The notes beneath the pieces are model-generated. The model did no database searches, was not told the origin of the DNA, and saw only the letters and a program-made list of their open reading frames with translations. This document shows, piece after piece, positions 46,039-55,023 of a stretch of DNA of 64,000 nt (its first letter is position 1; every line of letters starts with the position of its first letter). Source of the stretch: Peribacillus sp. ACCC06369 (GTDB taxonomy: Bacteria > Bacillota > Bacilli > Bacillales > DSM-1321); assembly GCF_030348945.1 (NCBI RefSeq), contig NZ_JAUCEN010000002.1:1860001-1924000 (forward strand), in the 5' to 3' direction. Made by a program: the position numbers and the translations under genes.

Positions 46039-46142
46039 AAATTTAAAAAGAAAGCTAACAACCGACCTTTCCGAAAACCGTCTGGTAACGGCGGTTCAAT
46101 TAAGTTAAATCCAGAATAGAATATCTTTCATAGACGCTTTAG

Positions 46143-46184
46143 TGCCCTTGATGATTCCAATAGGAATTATCGAGGGTTTTTGTG
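46143..46184 (+). terminator. Terminator after MFS gene
   Basis: CCCTTGATGATTCC pairs with GGAATTATCGAGGG, followed by TTTTT. Confidence 0.8.
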
Positions 46185-46187
46185 TAG

Positions 46188-46345
46188 GGTTCTGGTGCAA
46201 AACCTTCAAAATAAGTGCAATTAATCTTTAAATCTGAACATACTGATACTAATCTAAAAGAGATGTGGATCAAATATGGCAATGAAAATTTGTTTAATGA
46301 AAGCATTATCAGCCTGAAAATATATTCATCTGACTGTTAGATTTC
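46188..46345 (+). mobile_element. IS6-family left-end relic (third copy)
   Basis: GGTTCTGGTGCAAA at 46188-46201 equals the terminal repeat of the 18894 element. It is followed by sequence resembling that element's end region (ACATACTGATACTAATCTAAAAG) and a decayed transposase start. No right end is found. Confidence 0.75.
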
Positions 46346-46651
46346 CGATTTGGGTGGAACGGACAGAGACAAAAATGTTGGGGTATCCCCTCAAGAGGTA
46401 AGGCCCAGTATAACTCTTTCGCAAAGTCTATCGTTTAGCTTGCAAATCGTAGACAAACACTTGCCAACAGAGAGGACGAATAAATAGAGGGATTTGGGCC
46501 ATTAAAGCACCTGTTTTTTTGTAGTAAATCCACGGGGAAAAGAGACAATTTTATACGTATAGTAAGATCAATGATGTGCAGAGTACTAGTAGTGAAGGTT
46601 TGAACTAGGACACAAATAGGAATGCCAATTTTGATAAGCATTCCTATTCAT
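46346..46651. other. Decayed intergenic stretch
   Basis: No gene is recognisable; an open frame on the minus strand at 46435-46641 has no family or SD. Confidence 0.35.
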
Positions 46652-46999
46652 TTAGATTTCGCTACTGTTGCTCTCGTTTTCCGGTTTCTTTATAATGGCA
46701 TATGCAAGGTATCCTATTAAGCCCATGAACAATCCGGTGCCGCCTACAATATAAATCATTGTAAACACTTTTCCGAAGTTTGTCTGCGGTTCAAAACTCG
46801 GGTGCCCAACCGTGCTAAGAGTGACAACACAGAAGTAAAGGGATTCAATCACAGTTAAACCTTCCTGCTTAACATAGAAGATGGTGCCGGAAAATAACAT
46901 AACCATGACCAATACGAAAAGAACTTGGAAGTTCTTCAATTTAAAAGCGGACCAAAGCGCTTTTAAGAAACGTTTCAAGGTGAGGATAAATGAAATCAT
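46652..46999 (-). CDS. Two-helix ion channel, NaK-like
   Basis: The 115-residue protein is shaped like B. cereus NaK: an amphipathic N-terminus, TM1 (FVLVMVMLFSGTIFYV), pore helix (IESLYFCVVTLS), selectivity filter TVGHP at residues 63-67, then FEPQTNFGKVFTMIYIVGGT and TM2. The normal potassium filter is TVGYG, and NaK has TVGDG; His-Pro here would alter the outer filter sites. It probably forms a tetramer conducting monovalent cations. The start follows AAAGGAAAA on the minus strand. Confidence 0.88.
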   Translation of the reverse strand: MISFILTLKRFLKALWSAFKLKNFQVLFVLVMVMLFSGTIFYVKQEGLTVIESLYFCVVTLSTVGHPSFEPQTNFGKVFTMIYIVGGTGLFMGLIGYLAYAIIKKPENESNSSEI

Positions 47000-47215
47000 T
47001 GGTAATCGCTTTTCCTTTCGGTTTCATTACTAGTAGTAAATGTTATTCGTCTTGATTAGTTAATCATTCTACTATACAGGAAGACAGTTCAGATTTACAA
47101 AAAAACGTTTTCATTTTGGTCTGGTTTGAACAAAGTTACTCAATTTTATTATTGTCTAATAAGTTTCAGGAATTGGGAATGAATGATAGGGGATAAAGTA
47201 AGAAGGGAGCCGATC

Positions 47216-47638
47216 ATGAAACCACGTATTACTGTCATTACATTAGGTGTGGATGACTTGGAAAAATCACTGGAATTCTATCGGGATGGCCTGGGGTTTC
47301 AAACAGAAGGGATAGTGGGCAAAGAATTTGAGCATGGCGCCGTTGCCTTTTTCGATCTACAAGCAGGCCTTAAGCTTGCCATATGGGGTCGAGAGGATAT
47401 AGCACATGAGGCCAAGGTCTCTTTGTCCCCGGCAAGTCCTACTGAATTTACCATTGGTCACAATGTAGGTAGCAAGGAAGATGTGGATATCGTATTGGAA
47501 CAAGCAAGAAAAGCTGGCGCGATTATAACCGATCCGGCACATGACACTTTCTGGGGAGGATACTCTGCACACTTTCAAGACCCGGATGGGCACCTATGGG
47601 AAGTAGTTTGGAATCCACAGTGGGACATCAACGAATAA
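47216..47638 (+). CDS. VOC-family (glyoxalase-like) protein
   Basis: The protein has 140 residues. It shows ITVITLGVDDLEKSLEFYRD, GLGFQTEG, a central KLAIWGREDIAHEA and the C-terminal YSAHFQDPDGHLWEVVWNP. It is a typical metal-binding vicinal-oxygen-chelate fold; activity may be dioxygenase, lyase or resistance. The ATG at 47216 follows AGAAGGGAG; the frame upstream to 47183 has no SD. Confidence 0.88.
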   Translation: MKPRITVITLGVDDLEKSLEFYRDGLGFQTEGIVGKEFEHGAVAFFDLQAGLKLAIWGREDIAHEAKVSLSPASPTEFTIGHNVGSKEDVDIVLEQARKAGAIITDPAHDTFWGGYSAHFQDPDGHLWEVVWNPQWDINE

Positions 47639-47714
47639 TGTATTGAGTGTTGTTGGAAGCACCTTCTCCAGATCAAGGGGATTAATGCAGAAAGCAAACA
47701 GGTTAATAAAATGA

Positions 47715-47752
47715 AACAAGCACTTTACCTAGAGGTTAAGTGCTTGTTTTTT
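47715..47752. terminator. Shared convergent terminator
   Basis: AACAAGCACTT pairs with AAGTGCTTGTT, then TTTT. The right arm lies inside the last codons of the minus-strand gene that ends at 47729. Confidence 0.8.
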
Positions 47753-48022
47753 ATTAATGAATTCCCTACTTTTTGCAATCATTTCTTTATTCTTTTCAAT
47801 CGCTTCGTTATTACTGTATTTCACCTGCGCATTAACGGTATCGTTATCTTCCATGTATTCAAGCAGCAAGTCTACAGCTTTGTCCATCAATCTTTCGATG
47901 GGGATATTTCTTTCTTCAACCAGATTAGTAAGTCTATTAGTCAAATACGGATTGAGTGTAATGATTATTGGTTTTCTCGTTTCGGAATTAATAGGTCGTT
48001 CCACCTTTAGTCTTTTTATCAA
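47729..48022 (-). CDS. Small charged protein, possible DNA-binding
   Basis: The protein has 97 residues. It begins RLKVERPINSETRKPIIITL and NPYLTNRLTNLVEERNIPIE, which resembles a ribbon-helix-helix strand-helix start, then a helical charged tail (EKNKEMIAKSREFINKKQAL). No family is recognised with certainty. The TTG start at 48022 has only a weak SD. Confidence 0.55.
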   Translation of the reverse strand: MIKRLKVERPINSETRKPIIITLNPYLTNRLTNLVEERNIPIERLMDKAVDLLLEYMEDNDTVNAQVKYSNNEAIEKNKEMIAKSREFINKKQALNL

Positions 48023-48202
48023 TTATATACCTACAATTGAAGGTAAACAAATATTAATGCAGGGATATGTATGTAGGAATGGGCTTGTACAGAATCGAAA
48101 GAATCAGAGAGCATAAAGGCCCCCGCAATCATGGGATGTATATTTAAAAAAGAGTGGGTGACGCTTTTTATTCTAAACATTCAGATGAAAATCTAGTTTT
48201 GC

Positions 48203-48745
48203 CTATTTTGTCATAGTCATTAATTGCTGAATCACTTTTTCACGTAAGTCTTCATCCAACGGGGCTATATTGAAAAGTTCTGAGTAATAAAGACCATCAA
48301 TTGCCAATCGAATAATGGTTGCTGTTATCGGATCAATATTATCCTGTTCCACTTTCTTTTGAACATATTGATAACCATGTGAAATTCTCTCAGATAAATC
48401 GGGATTTAACATGGAGGCAGCAATTATTCCAATATTCAATTCGGCGTTATGTTCCAAATCCCATTTGGAAACTTCGATTAATGCACGACACCATTTACCT
48501 TTTTCAATAGGGTCTACGTTCTCTGCATGCTCATTAAACCGTATATTGAATTTTTCGAAAATATATTCCGCTAAACCGATCATCAAAGCTTCCTTACTTG
48601 GGAAGTGATATAATAATCCACCTTTGCTGACTCCTGCTTGTTTTGCCACAGAGTCTAAAGTTAATGAATTAAAATCATTTTGGAGAATGAATTCTGTTGC
48701 AGATTTTAAGATATGTTGACGCTTGATACTGGCTTTTGATTCCAT
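48203..48745 (-). CDS. TetR-family repressor
   Basis: The protein has 180 residues. The HTH at residues about 25-55 reads LTLDSVAKQAGVSKGGLLYH and FPSKEALMIGLAEYIF; the C-terminal ligand domain is TetR_C-like. It has SD AAGGAG and ATG at 48745. A palindromic GACCAGACGGTC lies 26 nt upstream, fitting autoregulation. No drug pump is adjacent, so its target is unknown. Confidence 0.92.
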   Translation of the reverse strand: MESKASIKRQHILKSATEFILQNDFNSLTLDSVAKQAGVSKGGLLYHFPSKEALMIGLAEYIFEKFNIRFNEHAENVDPIEKGKWCRALIEVSKWDLEHNAELNIGIIAASMLNPDLSERISHGYQYVQKKVEQDNIDPITATIIRLAIDGLYYSELFNIAPLDEDLREKVIQQLMTMTK

Positions 48746-48770
48746 ATGGTTCGCTCCTTATAAAACAACT

Positions 48771-48782
48771 GACCAGACGGTC
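48771..48782. promoter_or_regulatory. Candidate TetR operator
   Basis: GACCAGACGGTC is a near-palindrome of the GACC-n4-GGTC kind used by many Bacillus TetR repressors. It sits between the tetR start and its presumed promoter. Confidence 0.55.
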
Positions 48783-49088
48783 TTTTATTTATTATACCTT
48801 TAGATGTTTTTTCATCAAATTGGTTCCATAAATAATAGCGTGTAAAAAGCTGGGGAAATCATTGAATAACGTACACTCACGCATTTTAAGAACATTTTAG
48901 AGAAGTAGGGCGGTAATTTCCAATAGGAATAGTCTTAAGAGTATAAAAAGTTCCATTGTTAAAGGGAATCTACGAAAGGTTTCGCATAAGAAATAATATT
49001 TTTATATTCTTCCATAACAATTTCATAAGGTTTTGAAACCGATAATAAACACGTGAAAATTCGTTCAAAACCATAGCTAAAGAAAATA

Positions 49089-49190
49089 GGGGATGAGAAA
49101 GGGGTACCGGTAGATACGATCAATCCAATGCATTATGGATCATGTAACGGCAAGGAAGTATTACGTACGGCTCTCCAATTGATTTCAAAA
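49089..49190 (+). pseudogene. PTS EIIB (lactose/cellobiose) C-terminal relic
   Basis: The frame reads [20 protein letters not shown] then [16 protein letters not shown], like the end of lactose/cellobiose-type EIIB. The Cys phosphorylation site at the N-terminus is lost. It directly precedes an intact EIIA gene. Confidence 0.5.
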
Positions 49191-49213
49191 TAACAATATT
49201 ATGGGGTGTTAAT

Positions 49214-49540
49214 ATGACGAAAACGAAAGAGGATCTATCTCAATTATCATTTCAATTGATTCTCCATAGCGGGAATGCCCGCAGTTGTGCAATGGAAGCC
49301 ATCGCATTGCAAAAACAAGGTAAATCAAGCGATGCCCAAGATAAATTAAAGGAAGCGGAACATGAGTTTGTCGCTGCACATAAAATCCAAACCGCATTGA
49401 TCCAACAAGAAGTGAATGGTGAGGAATTCGAAATTCCAATGCTCTTAATCCATGCTCAAGATCACTTGATGACATCCATGACAACAAAAGATTTAGCGAT
49501 AGAAATCGTGGAATTACACGAGAAAATACAAAGGGACTAA
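49214..49540 (+). CDS. PTS EIIA component, lactose/cellobiose family
   Basis: The protein has 108 residues in the three-helix EIIA-Lac fold: FQLILHSGNARSCAMEAIAL, KLKEAEHEFVAAHKIQTALI and the active-site LLIHAQDHLMTSM with the phosphorylated His. It passes phosphate from HPr to EIIB of a diholoside PTS. No EIIC is present and EIIB is a relic, so it is an orphan unless it serves a complex encoded elsewhere. GGGGTGTT precedes the ATG. Confidence 0.9.
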   Translation: MTKTKEDLSQLSFQLILHSGNARSCAMEAIALQKQGKSSDAQDKLKEAEHEFVAAHKIQTALIQQEVNGEEFEIPMLLIHAQDHLMTSMTTKDLAIEIVELHEKIQRD

Positions 49541-49578
49541 CTAAGTGATTTGATATTTCGTGCTGGAAAGGGGAAGGA

Positions 49579-49602
49579 GGTTGCTACGGCAGCCTTTTTC
49601 TT
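49579..49602 (+). terminator. Terminator after EIIA
   Basis: GGTTGC pairs with GCAGCC (one G:T), then TTTTTC. Confidence 0.6.
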
Positions 49603-49819
49603 ATGGATCAAACGTGGGAATCTGCACTCTTAAAGTGGCGATAAATAAATGTGGAATTAAAGGGTCACTCAAGATTAGAATTCTGCTGAATTTTAAATTA
49701 TACTAAGGTTCATGGCAGTAGCGAAAGATACTGGCACAAAAATAAAAACAAGAACACAGGAAAGCCATAACAAACAACTAATTAACTAGCCGATCATGAT
49801 ATAAAAGGGGAGAAAAAAC

Positions 49820-50722
49820 ATGCAAAGAGTCAATCTAACTGAAGATCTTAGTCTTTCGCGCATTGTTCACGGTATGTGGAGATTGGCTGATTGGAAACTT
49901 TCCAACGAGGAAATCCTATCTCTTATTGAACATGGAATGGATCGGGGGGTCACTACATACGATCACGCTGATATATATGGTAGCTATACATGTGAGGGGA
50001 TTTTTGGGAACGCACTTTCATTAAAGCCATCTTTACGCGATAAAATGGAGATTGTCACAAAATGTGGCATAGTCATCCGATCAGAAAACCGTCCTTCTCA
50101 TAAAAGTCACCATTACAACACCGATAAAACTCACATTATAAAGTCTGTTGAACAATCTCTTATAAATCTTAAAACGGATTATATTGATTTATTACTTATC
50201 CATCGTCCGGATCCCCTAATGGACCCGGCGGAAACGGCTGAAGCATTTAATCAATTAAAAGAATCAGGAAAGGTCCGAAACTTTGGAGTATCGAACTTCA
50301 AAAAAACGCAATGGGATATGCTTCAATCTTACCTTGAATTTCCTCTTGTGACGAATCAACTTGAACTTTCTGCATACAATCTTGAAAACTTCGAAGACGG
50401 AACCATTAACTTATGTCAGGAAATGAGAGTGGCTCCTATGGCATGGTCACCGCTTGCAGGAGGAAGCATCTTTGAGGAATCGAATGAAAAGGCTGTCCGC
50501 TTAAGAAAAACGTTAGAAATCGTAAAAGAAGAAATCGGGGCCAATGGAATAGATGAAGTGATGTATGCATGGCTGTTGAGACATCCTGCAAAAATCATGC
50601 CGATCGTTGGGTCAGGTAAGAAAGAACGTTTGGACAGCGCCATTGATTCACTAAACCTAAGCATGGAAAAAGAACAATGGTTTAACATCTTAACCAGCTC
50701 GATGGGACATGATATCCCGTAA
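49820..50722 (+). CDS. Aldo/keto reductase, YdhF-like (second paralogue)
   Basis: The protein has 300 residues. The tetrad residues are Asp48 and Tyr53 in DHADIYGSYTCEG, Lys81 in VTKCGIV, and His in LLLIHRPDPL. The C-terminal cofactor block includes IMPIVGSGKKERLDSAIDSL. AAAAGGGGAG precedes the ATG. A diverged copy of its last 97 codons occurs at 53631-53956. It is distinct from the 17842 gene, though both are YdhF-type. Confidence 0.93.
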   Translation: MQRVNLTEDLSLSRIVHGMWRLADWKLSNEEILSLIEHGMDRGVTTYDHADIYGSYTCEGIFGNALSLKPSLRDKMEIVTKCGIVIRSENRPSHKSHHYNTDKTHIIKSVEQSLINLKTDYIDLLLIHRPDPLMDPAETAEAFNQLKESGKVRNFGVSNFKKTQWDMLQSYLEFPLVTNQLELSAYNLENFEDGTINLCQEMRVAPMAWSPLAGGSIFEESNEKAVRLRKTLEIVKEEIGANGIDEVMYAWLLRHPAKIMPIVGSGKKERLDSAIDSLNLSMEKEQWFNILTSSMGHDIP

Positions 50723-50738
50723 TAAACAGACCTTTGAA

Positions 50739-50779
50739 CAAAAAGAATGGGACTTCCAAGAGGGAGTCTTTTCTTTTTG
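50739..50779 (+). terminator. Terminator after aldo/keto reductase
   Basis: AAAAAGAATGGGACTTCC pairs imperfectly with AGGGAGTCTTTTCTTTTT. Confidence 0.7.
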
Positions 50780-51560
50780 CGTAAAAAATCATTGGGAATC
50801 AACTCAGTTGACCTTTTTTTGACCGAATGTCCCAAGTGATAAAGACTAAAAATGTTCTACTGAAATATTATTAAACGAAAACTTCCTCTGAAAAATCATT
50901 GTAAGTAATTAAATAAAATGTGTTTGTAACTGTACGAACTCCAAGATAAAAGGTTATGTCTACTCTACGAGTCATTCAATTTCTCCATTCGTTTAAAATC
51001 TGCGGATAAGAAAGTTTTATTGAGTAAAATTAATAGTGAGAATAAATATACCTATTAAAATGATATTTTTTTAATGTTTATTCAAATATATAGATATTTA
51101 TACCTAGTAATCTTTTGGCCTATTCCTATTTTTTATGGGTCGAATTATACTTTTCCTAATCCTATTTGGGGAAATTTGTAGAAATATAGGAGGATGCTAA
51201 TGAAAAAAAGTATGTACAAGGAATTTTTCCATATTACAAGTTTTTGAGACTGAAGCAACCATATCTTCAACTGGATAAGTACTTCCACATATGTTGATGA
51301 TTCATTTGGTAGTAGTCAATCACCAATGACTGGTACATTGGAGCTGCCAATCAGGGTGTTGTTGTTCAATTTCTTCAAGATGAAACGCTAACCACAAAAT
51401 TTATTATTCGAACGACCATCCGCCTACCGCTTATTTCCACTTTAAAACCACATTCCATTCAGGATGAACCCCATAAAAGCTGCATAAGTAGGTATCTAAA
51501 ATCCAATTGTTCTCCAGGCCAGGCCTTCTATTCCAAGTCGCAAAACCAGAAACGGAAGAA
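50780..51560. other. Decayed AT-rich region
   Basis: There is no intact gene. A perfect AGGAGG (51189-51194) is followed by a 15-codon frame (MKKSMYKEFFHITSF) that looks like the start of a lost gene. Confidence 0.4.
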
Positions 51561-51651
51561 GATTCATCGTTCTAGAGATAGGAAACATTGGGAAAAGGAA
51601 ATTAGGGCTTGGGAAAAGGAGATAGCGAGGCTGAAGAAACGTTTAAAATGA
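51561..51651 (+). pseudogene. Lys/Arg-rich C-terminal fragment
   Basis: The frame ends KRKKIHRSRDRKHWEKEIRA then WEKEIARLKKRLK-stop, strongly basic and helical. It looks like the end of a small protein whose start is lost. A GAGGAGGTGAGG follows for the next frame. No family recognised. Confidence 0.35.
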
Positions 51652-51667
51652 GGAGGTGAGGAACAAC

Positions 51668-51931
51668 ATGGAAGATATTAAATGAGAGCAAATAAAAAAA
51701 AAACTGTCTCTATTATCACAACCAAAAGAACCGGTTGTAACAGCCGTTGATTTACATGATATTTATGAAAGTAGTAACAACTTGGGGAAATTAATGGATG
51801 ATATAGAATCTATAGAAGATAAACAGGCAATGATAAACAAATTAATCGAAATAGAGATTGAACTAGACCACATCAATTGGCACTATAAAAGCTTGAAAAA
51901 GGACTTGAAAAGGTTATACAAGCTTAACTAA
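51668..51931 (+). pseudogene. Small coiled-coil protein gene with early stop
   Basis: ATG behind AGGAGGTGAGG gives MEDIK, an in-frame TGA at codon 6, then an 81-residue frame (LSLLSQPKEPVVTAVDLHDI, LGKLMDDIESIEDKQAMINK, LIEIEIELDHINWHYKSLKK). One base change would restore it. Its function is unknown; it was probably co-transcribed with the preceding basic fragment. Confidence 0.45.
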
Positions 51932-52290
51932 TTATAACTATAAATTTTAATATCATTAGTTGGTTGACCAGGTCAGTAGATTTAACATTGATAACTGTTA
52001 TTTAGTTCTTACCATCTAGCAGCAACAGTTTGATTTTTTCAACACAGACGTTTACTTTAGTTTATTAGACGGTACACCAATAGAACTGCTTAAGGTGCTA
52101 CGGGCCCGAAAAAGGGTCCTGCTATACAAATAGAAGAAAAGAAATGATGAAGAAGCTGAGGAAACTTGTCGATGAGTATGCTGAAATAATGGAAAACCAT
52201 TTTACATTTTGACATATAACAAATGCCCGGGATTAGGAACATAGTTGGGGCGATTTTTTCAGGTTAAAACTTGTGCCTTAAGTTTATAGG
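51932..52290. other. Intergenic stretch
   Basis: There is no gene. Short coding scraps near 52145-52213 (MMKKLRKLVDEYAEIMENHF) and a weak hairpin with T run at 52224-52260. Confidence 0.35.
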
Positions 52291-52300
52291 AGGTTATCCC

Positions 52301-53028
52301 ATGAATACTGAGCAAAAAATAAACAAAATAAAAGAACTACAAAATAATGTTGAACTGGATTCAATTTTGAAAATTGCTTTCTTTTTAGAAGATGATGATC
52401 TGGCTGTTAAATTAACGGCAATAGAAGCATTGGGGGAATTGCCCAATAGCGAAAGTATTAAGTCGATTCTAATTAAATTAACAAAAAATTCCGATGAAGA
52501 AATTCGTTATTATGCTCTGGAATCACTTAAGGGATATGCTGGAGAAGATGTTTTCGAAGCAATAGTGAGAAATTTAAATGATAGTGATGAATTGGTTCGT
52601 ATTTCAGCGGTAGAAGCCATAGGTGATCTAAACGATATAAAAGGACTTGATCACCTTTACAAAGCATTAACAGACAAGGATGAAATTGTGAGGGGTTATG
52701 CAGCAGAAGGGATTGGTAAGATTGGAAAAGCGGAATCTATAACTATCTTAGAAAAATTCATTACATCCGAAACAAACAGTTTGTCAAAACTAGGTTTTTT
52801 TGTGGGATTATACCTTTTAGGTGAAAAAAATATTTAAAATTAATTCTAGCTTTACTTAAAGACCCCTCTTATAGAGTAAGGTGTGCTGTTGCCAATAGCG
52901 TTGTGGATTTATTAGATCAAGAGAATGCAAATCTAATAAAAAAAAGTTTACTATCCGCTTTAAAGAACGAACAGACAGATGCAGCACGTTCTTCATTACA
53001 AGGAGCTCTTGAAGAATTAAACTCATAA
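52301..53028 (+). pseudogene. HEAT-repeat protein gene, one frameshift
   Basis: The first part (52301-52837) holds about five HEAT/PBS-lyase-like repeats (LAVKLTAIEALGELPNSESI; IRYYALESLKGYAGEDVFEA; LVRISAVEAIGDLNDIKGLD; IVRGYAAEGIGKIGKAESIT). After GEKNI a one-base loss shifts the frame; it continues LALLKDPSYRVRCAVANSVV to a TAA at 53026-53028, giving about 242 codons in total. HEAT proteins act as scaffolds. Beside an Rhs scrap it could be an immunity protein. The ATG at 52301 follows AGGAGG. Confidence 0.75.
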
Positions 53029-53162
53029 TTGAGCAGCGTTAGAAATGACCTGTCTATATAATTTGACGAAGCAGAGGGACAGAAATGTAACTTAGTAGAA
53101 AAATAGTAACTTCTCTACCTCAATTAAATGTAATATCTTAAGAAGAGGAAAAAAATGAATAG

Positions 53163-53432
53163 GTGATTCAATTGTTTGATAATTTGTATGTTGTAATATG
53201 TTCAATCATATGTACTATTTTTTTCATTAGAAATAAAATGTATTTATGGTTCATTATCTTTATACCAGTGGCGTGTTTAAAAATCCTCTCCTATACAGAT
53301 ATTCTAGATTTCATCCCCAGTTGGGCTGTAGGTCTTTCTTTTTATATAATTTTTATCCTGACCATCTTTTTATGTGGTTATTATAGCGCAAAAAAAGATA
53401 TTAAAGAAAATTCGGATGGTACCTCTGATTAA
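53163..53432 (+). CDS. Small three-helix membrane protein
   Basis: The protein has 89 residues with hydrophobic segments LYVVICSIICTIFFI, LWFIIFIPVACLKIL and VGLSFYIIFILTIFLCGYYS, then a charged tail. No family recognised. The start is GTG 53163 or, with better SD spacing (AGGTGA), TTG 53172. It lies between a HEAT gene and an Rhs scrap, so membrane immunity is possible. Confidence 0.5.
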   Translation: MIQLFDNLYVVICSIICTIFFIRNKMYLWFIIFIPVACLKILSYTDILDFIPSWAVGLSFYIIFILTIFLCGYYSAKKDIKENSDGTSD

Positions 53433-53534
53433 ATGAGGGTAGTTGTACATGCACGTTCGTAAAATCTCAATTTTAAGAACATTTATTCTTTTTAGTGATG
53501 CGATTATTGAATTTTCCTCGAAATTCCTGACTTG

Positions 53535-53630
53535 AGTAAAAGCTAGATACGCTTTAAAGACTGGACAACAATTGTATTGGTATAAGGTTTCGCTTATGCG
53601 GACAACAATCCTGTCAATCTTGTTGAACAG
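53535..53630 (+). pseudogene. Rhs core-end scrap
   Basis: The translation shows KARYALKTGQQ and then YGFAYADNNPVNLVEQ, the degenerate counterpart of the Rhs signature ARYYDP-TG...GYAYADNNPVNLVDP. The reading switches to aldo/keto reductase sequence exactly after it. Confidence 0.65.
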
Positions 53631-53956
53631 ATGGAACCCTGAACTTTTGTCAGCAAACGGGAGTGGCTCCGATGGCATGGTCACCGCTTGCAGGAGGAAG
53701 CATCTTTGAGGAATCGAATGAAAAGGCTGTCCGCTTAAGAAAAACGTTAGAAATCGTAAAAGAGGAAATCGGTGCTAAAGGAATAGATGAAGTTATGTAT
53801 GCATGGCTGTTGAGACATCCAGCAAAAATCGTTCCTATCGTTGGATCCGGTAAGAAAGAACGTCTGGACAGTGCCATTGATTCACTAAACCTTAGCATGG
53901 AAAAAGAACAATGGTTTAACATTTTAACCAGCTCGATGGGACATGATATCCCGTAA
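53631..53956 (+). pseudogene. Duplicated 3-prime end of aldo/keto reductase
   Basis: DGTLNFCQQTGVAPMAWSPL and the rest to SSMGHDIP match the last third of the 49820 gene almost residue for residue, with scattered mostly silent DNA differences. It lacks the catalytic tetrad. It is a fragment of a diverged second copy, fused to an Rhs scrap, and not a functional gene. Confidence 0.88.
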
Positions 53957-53994
53957 TAATCTATACATTTGTACAAGAATCCTTTGCCTAGATC

Positions 53995-54024
53995 AATGGG
54001 GACTTCCGTAAGGAGATCCCCATT
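53995..54024 (+). terminator. Hairpin after reductase fragment
   Basis: AATGGGGA pairs with TCCCCATT; only a weak T tract follows. Confidence 0.5.
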
Positions 54025-54062
54025 CTTAAACTGCAACAAACAACTGGGAATCATCTCTCCAT

Positions 54063-54524
54063 TTATATTGGGAATCGTTTATACCAATCTTCTAATGACA
54101 TCTCCCCAAAACTTTCTTCAAAGTCCAACCTTAATGGAGCAATCAATTCAAGGACATTTCCATCTGGGTCCTCAAAATAAACGGCAGCATGAGCTTGAGG
54201 GTTATTATCGAGAACTAAAGGCTGCTGTCCTTCAGTAAAATTAAAGAATGGGCGAATGTCAATTCATCTATCTTTCAGCCAATCCTTCGCAGATGGCATG
54301 TCACCTAAATCAATTTGTAAAGCCACATGACGGATGGAAGGATGATAGGGGATTTCCACTTGGTCCGTTTTCCAAAGACCAAGCCAACTTTTCCCTTTCT
54401 CAAGCCAGAAGAAAACGACCCTCTCGCTTCGATAGGCAAGCTCTAATTCAAGTTTGTGGTAAAAATCAATCGACCTTTGCAAATCTGATACTGGTAAATG
54501 TGCTTCATAGAGACCTTTGATCAT
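54063..54524 (-). pseudogene. VOC-family protein gene with in-frame stop
   Basis: The minus strand reads YEAHLPVSDLQRSIDFYHKL, ERVVFFWLEKGKSWLGLWKT, then AKDWLKDR, a TGA (54264-54266), and in the same frame IDIRPFFNFTEGQQPLVLDN and AVYFEDPDGNVLELIAPLRL, ending at 54063. A GGA-to-TGA change explains the stop (family has LKDRGI). Full length would be about 153 residues. Alternatively this is a sequencing error. Confidence 0.8.
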
Positions 54525-54576
54525 CTTGAACTCCCTTCAGAACAAATGTTTTGTTGGTGAATTAGAAATGAATACT

Positions 54577-54837
54577 TTATATGTGGAAGCTAAAAGCCGG
54601 TAATCCGAAAAAGCAACCCGATAATTCCGCAGAAATGTAATACACCATGCTAAGTGAAATAAGCATGCCAATGGAAAAGCTACTACATTTACTTTTCTGA
54701 CTAAAGTAAACTAAAAGGGTGGCAGAAATGGTTCCAATTATCATGATCAATCGGAAAAGAAGGATAGGGTTGTAAGGAGGAAATGACAAAGTCATTAATA
54801 CTTCCTTATTTCTCCCGATTCTCCATTCCTTATTCAT
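54577..54837 (-). CDS. Possible small membrane protein
   Basis: The frame has 86 codons with two hydrophobic stretches (LLFRLIMIIGTISATLLVYF; FSIGMLISLSMVYYISAELS). There is no SD at the proposed ATG and no family recognised; it may not be real. Confidence 0.3.
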   Translation of the reverse strand: MNKEWRIGRNKEVLMTLSFPPYNPILLFRLIMIIGTISATLLVYFSQKSKCSSFSIGMLISLSMVYYISAELSGCFFGLPAFSFHI

Positions 54838-55023
54838 AATATACTAAAAAAATACAAATATGGGTGATGTTAGTTTATCGTAAGTGACATTATCATTTTC
54901 ATAAGTTCTTGGGAACGTGATGGACTACCACTTGCAAGCATGATTTTGGTGAATGTTTTTTAGCTACTAATAAGATTCTAGCGTTATAATAAAAATAATA
55001 TTTCATTTTAGAGGTGAAACAAC

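Noticed and set aside
47711..48116. Plus-strand frames opposite the 97-residue gene
   Set aside because: They overlap the terminator and the antisense gene; Phe/Ser/Leu-rich shadow translations without SD.
54247..54520. Plus-strand 90-codon frame opposite the VOC gene
   Set aside because: The minus strand carries a clear VOC protein with one stop; the plus frame has no motif.
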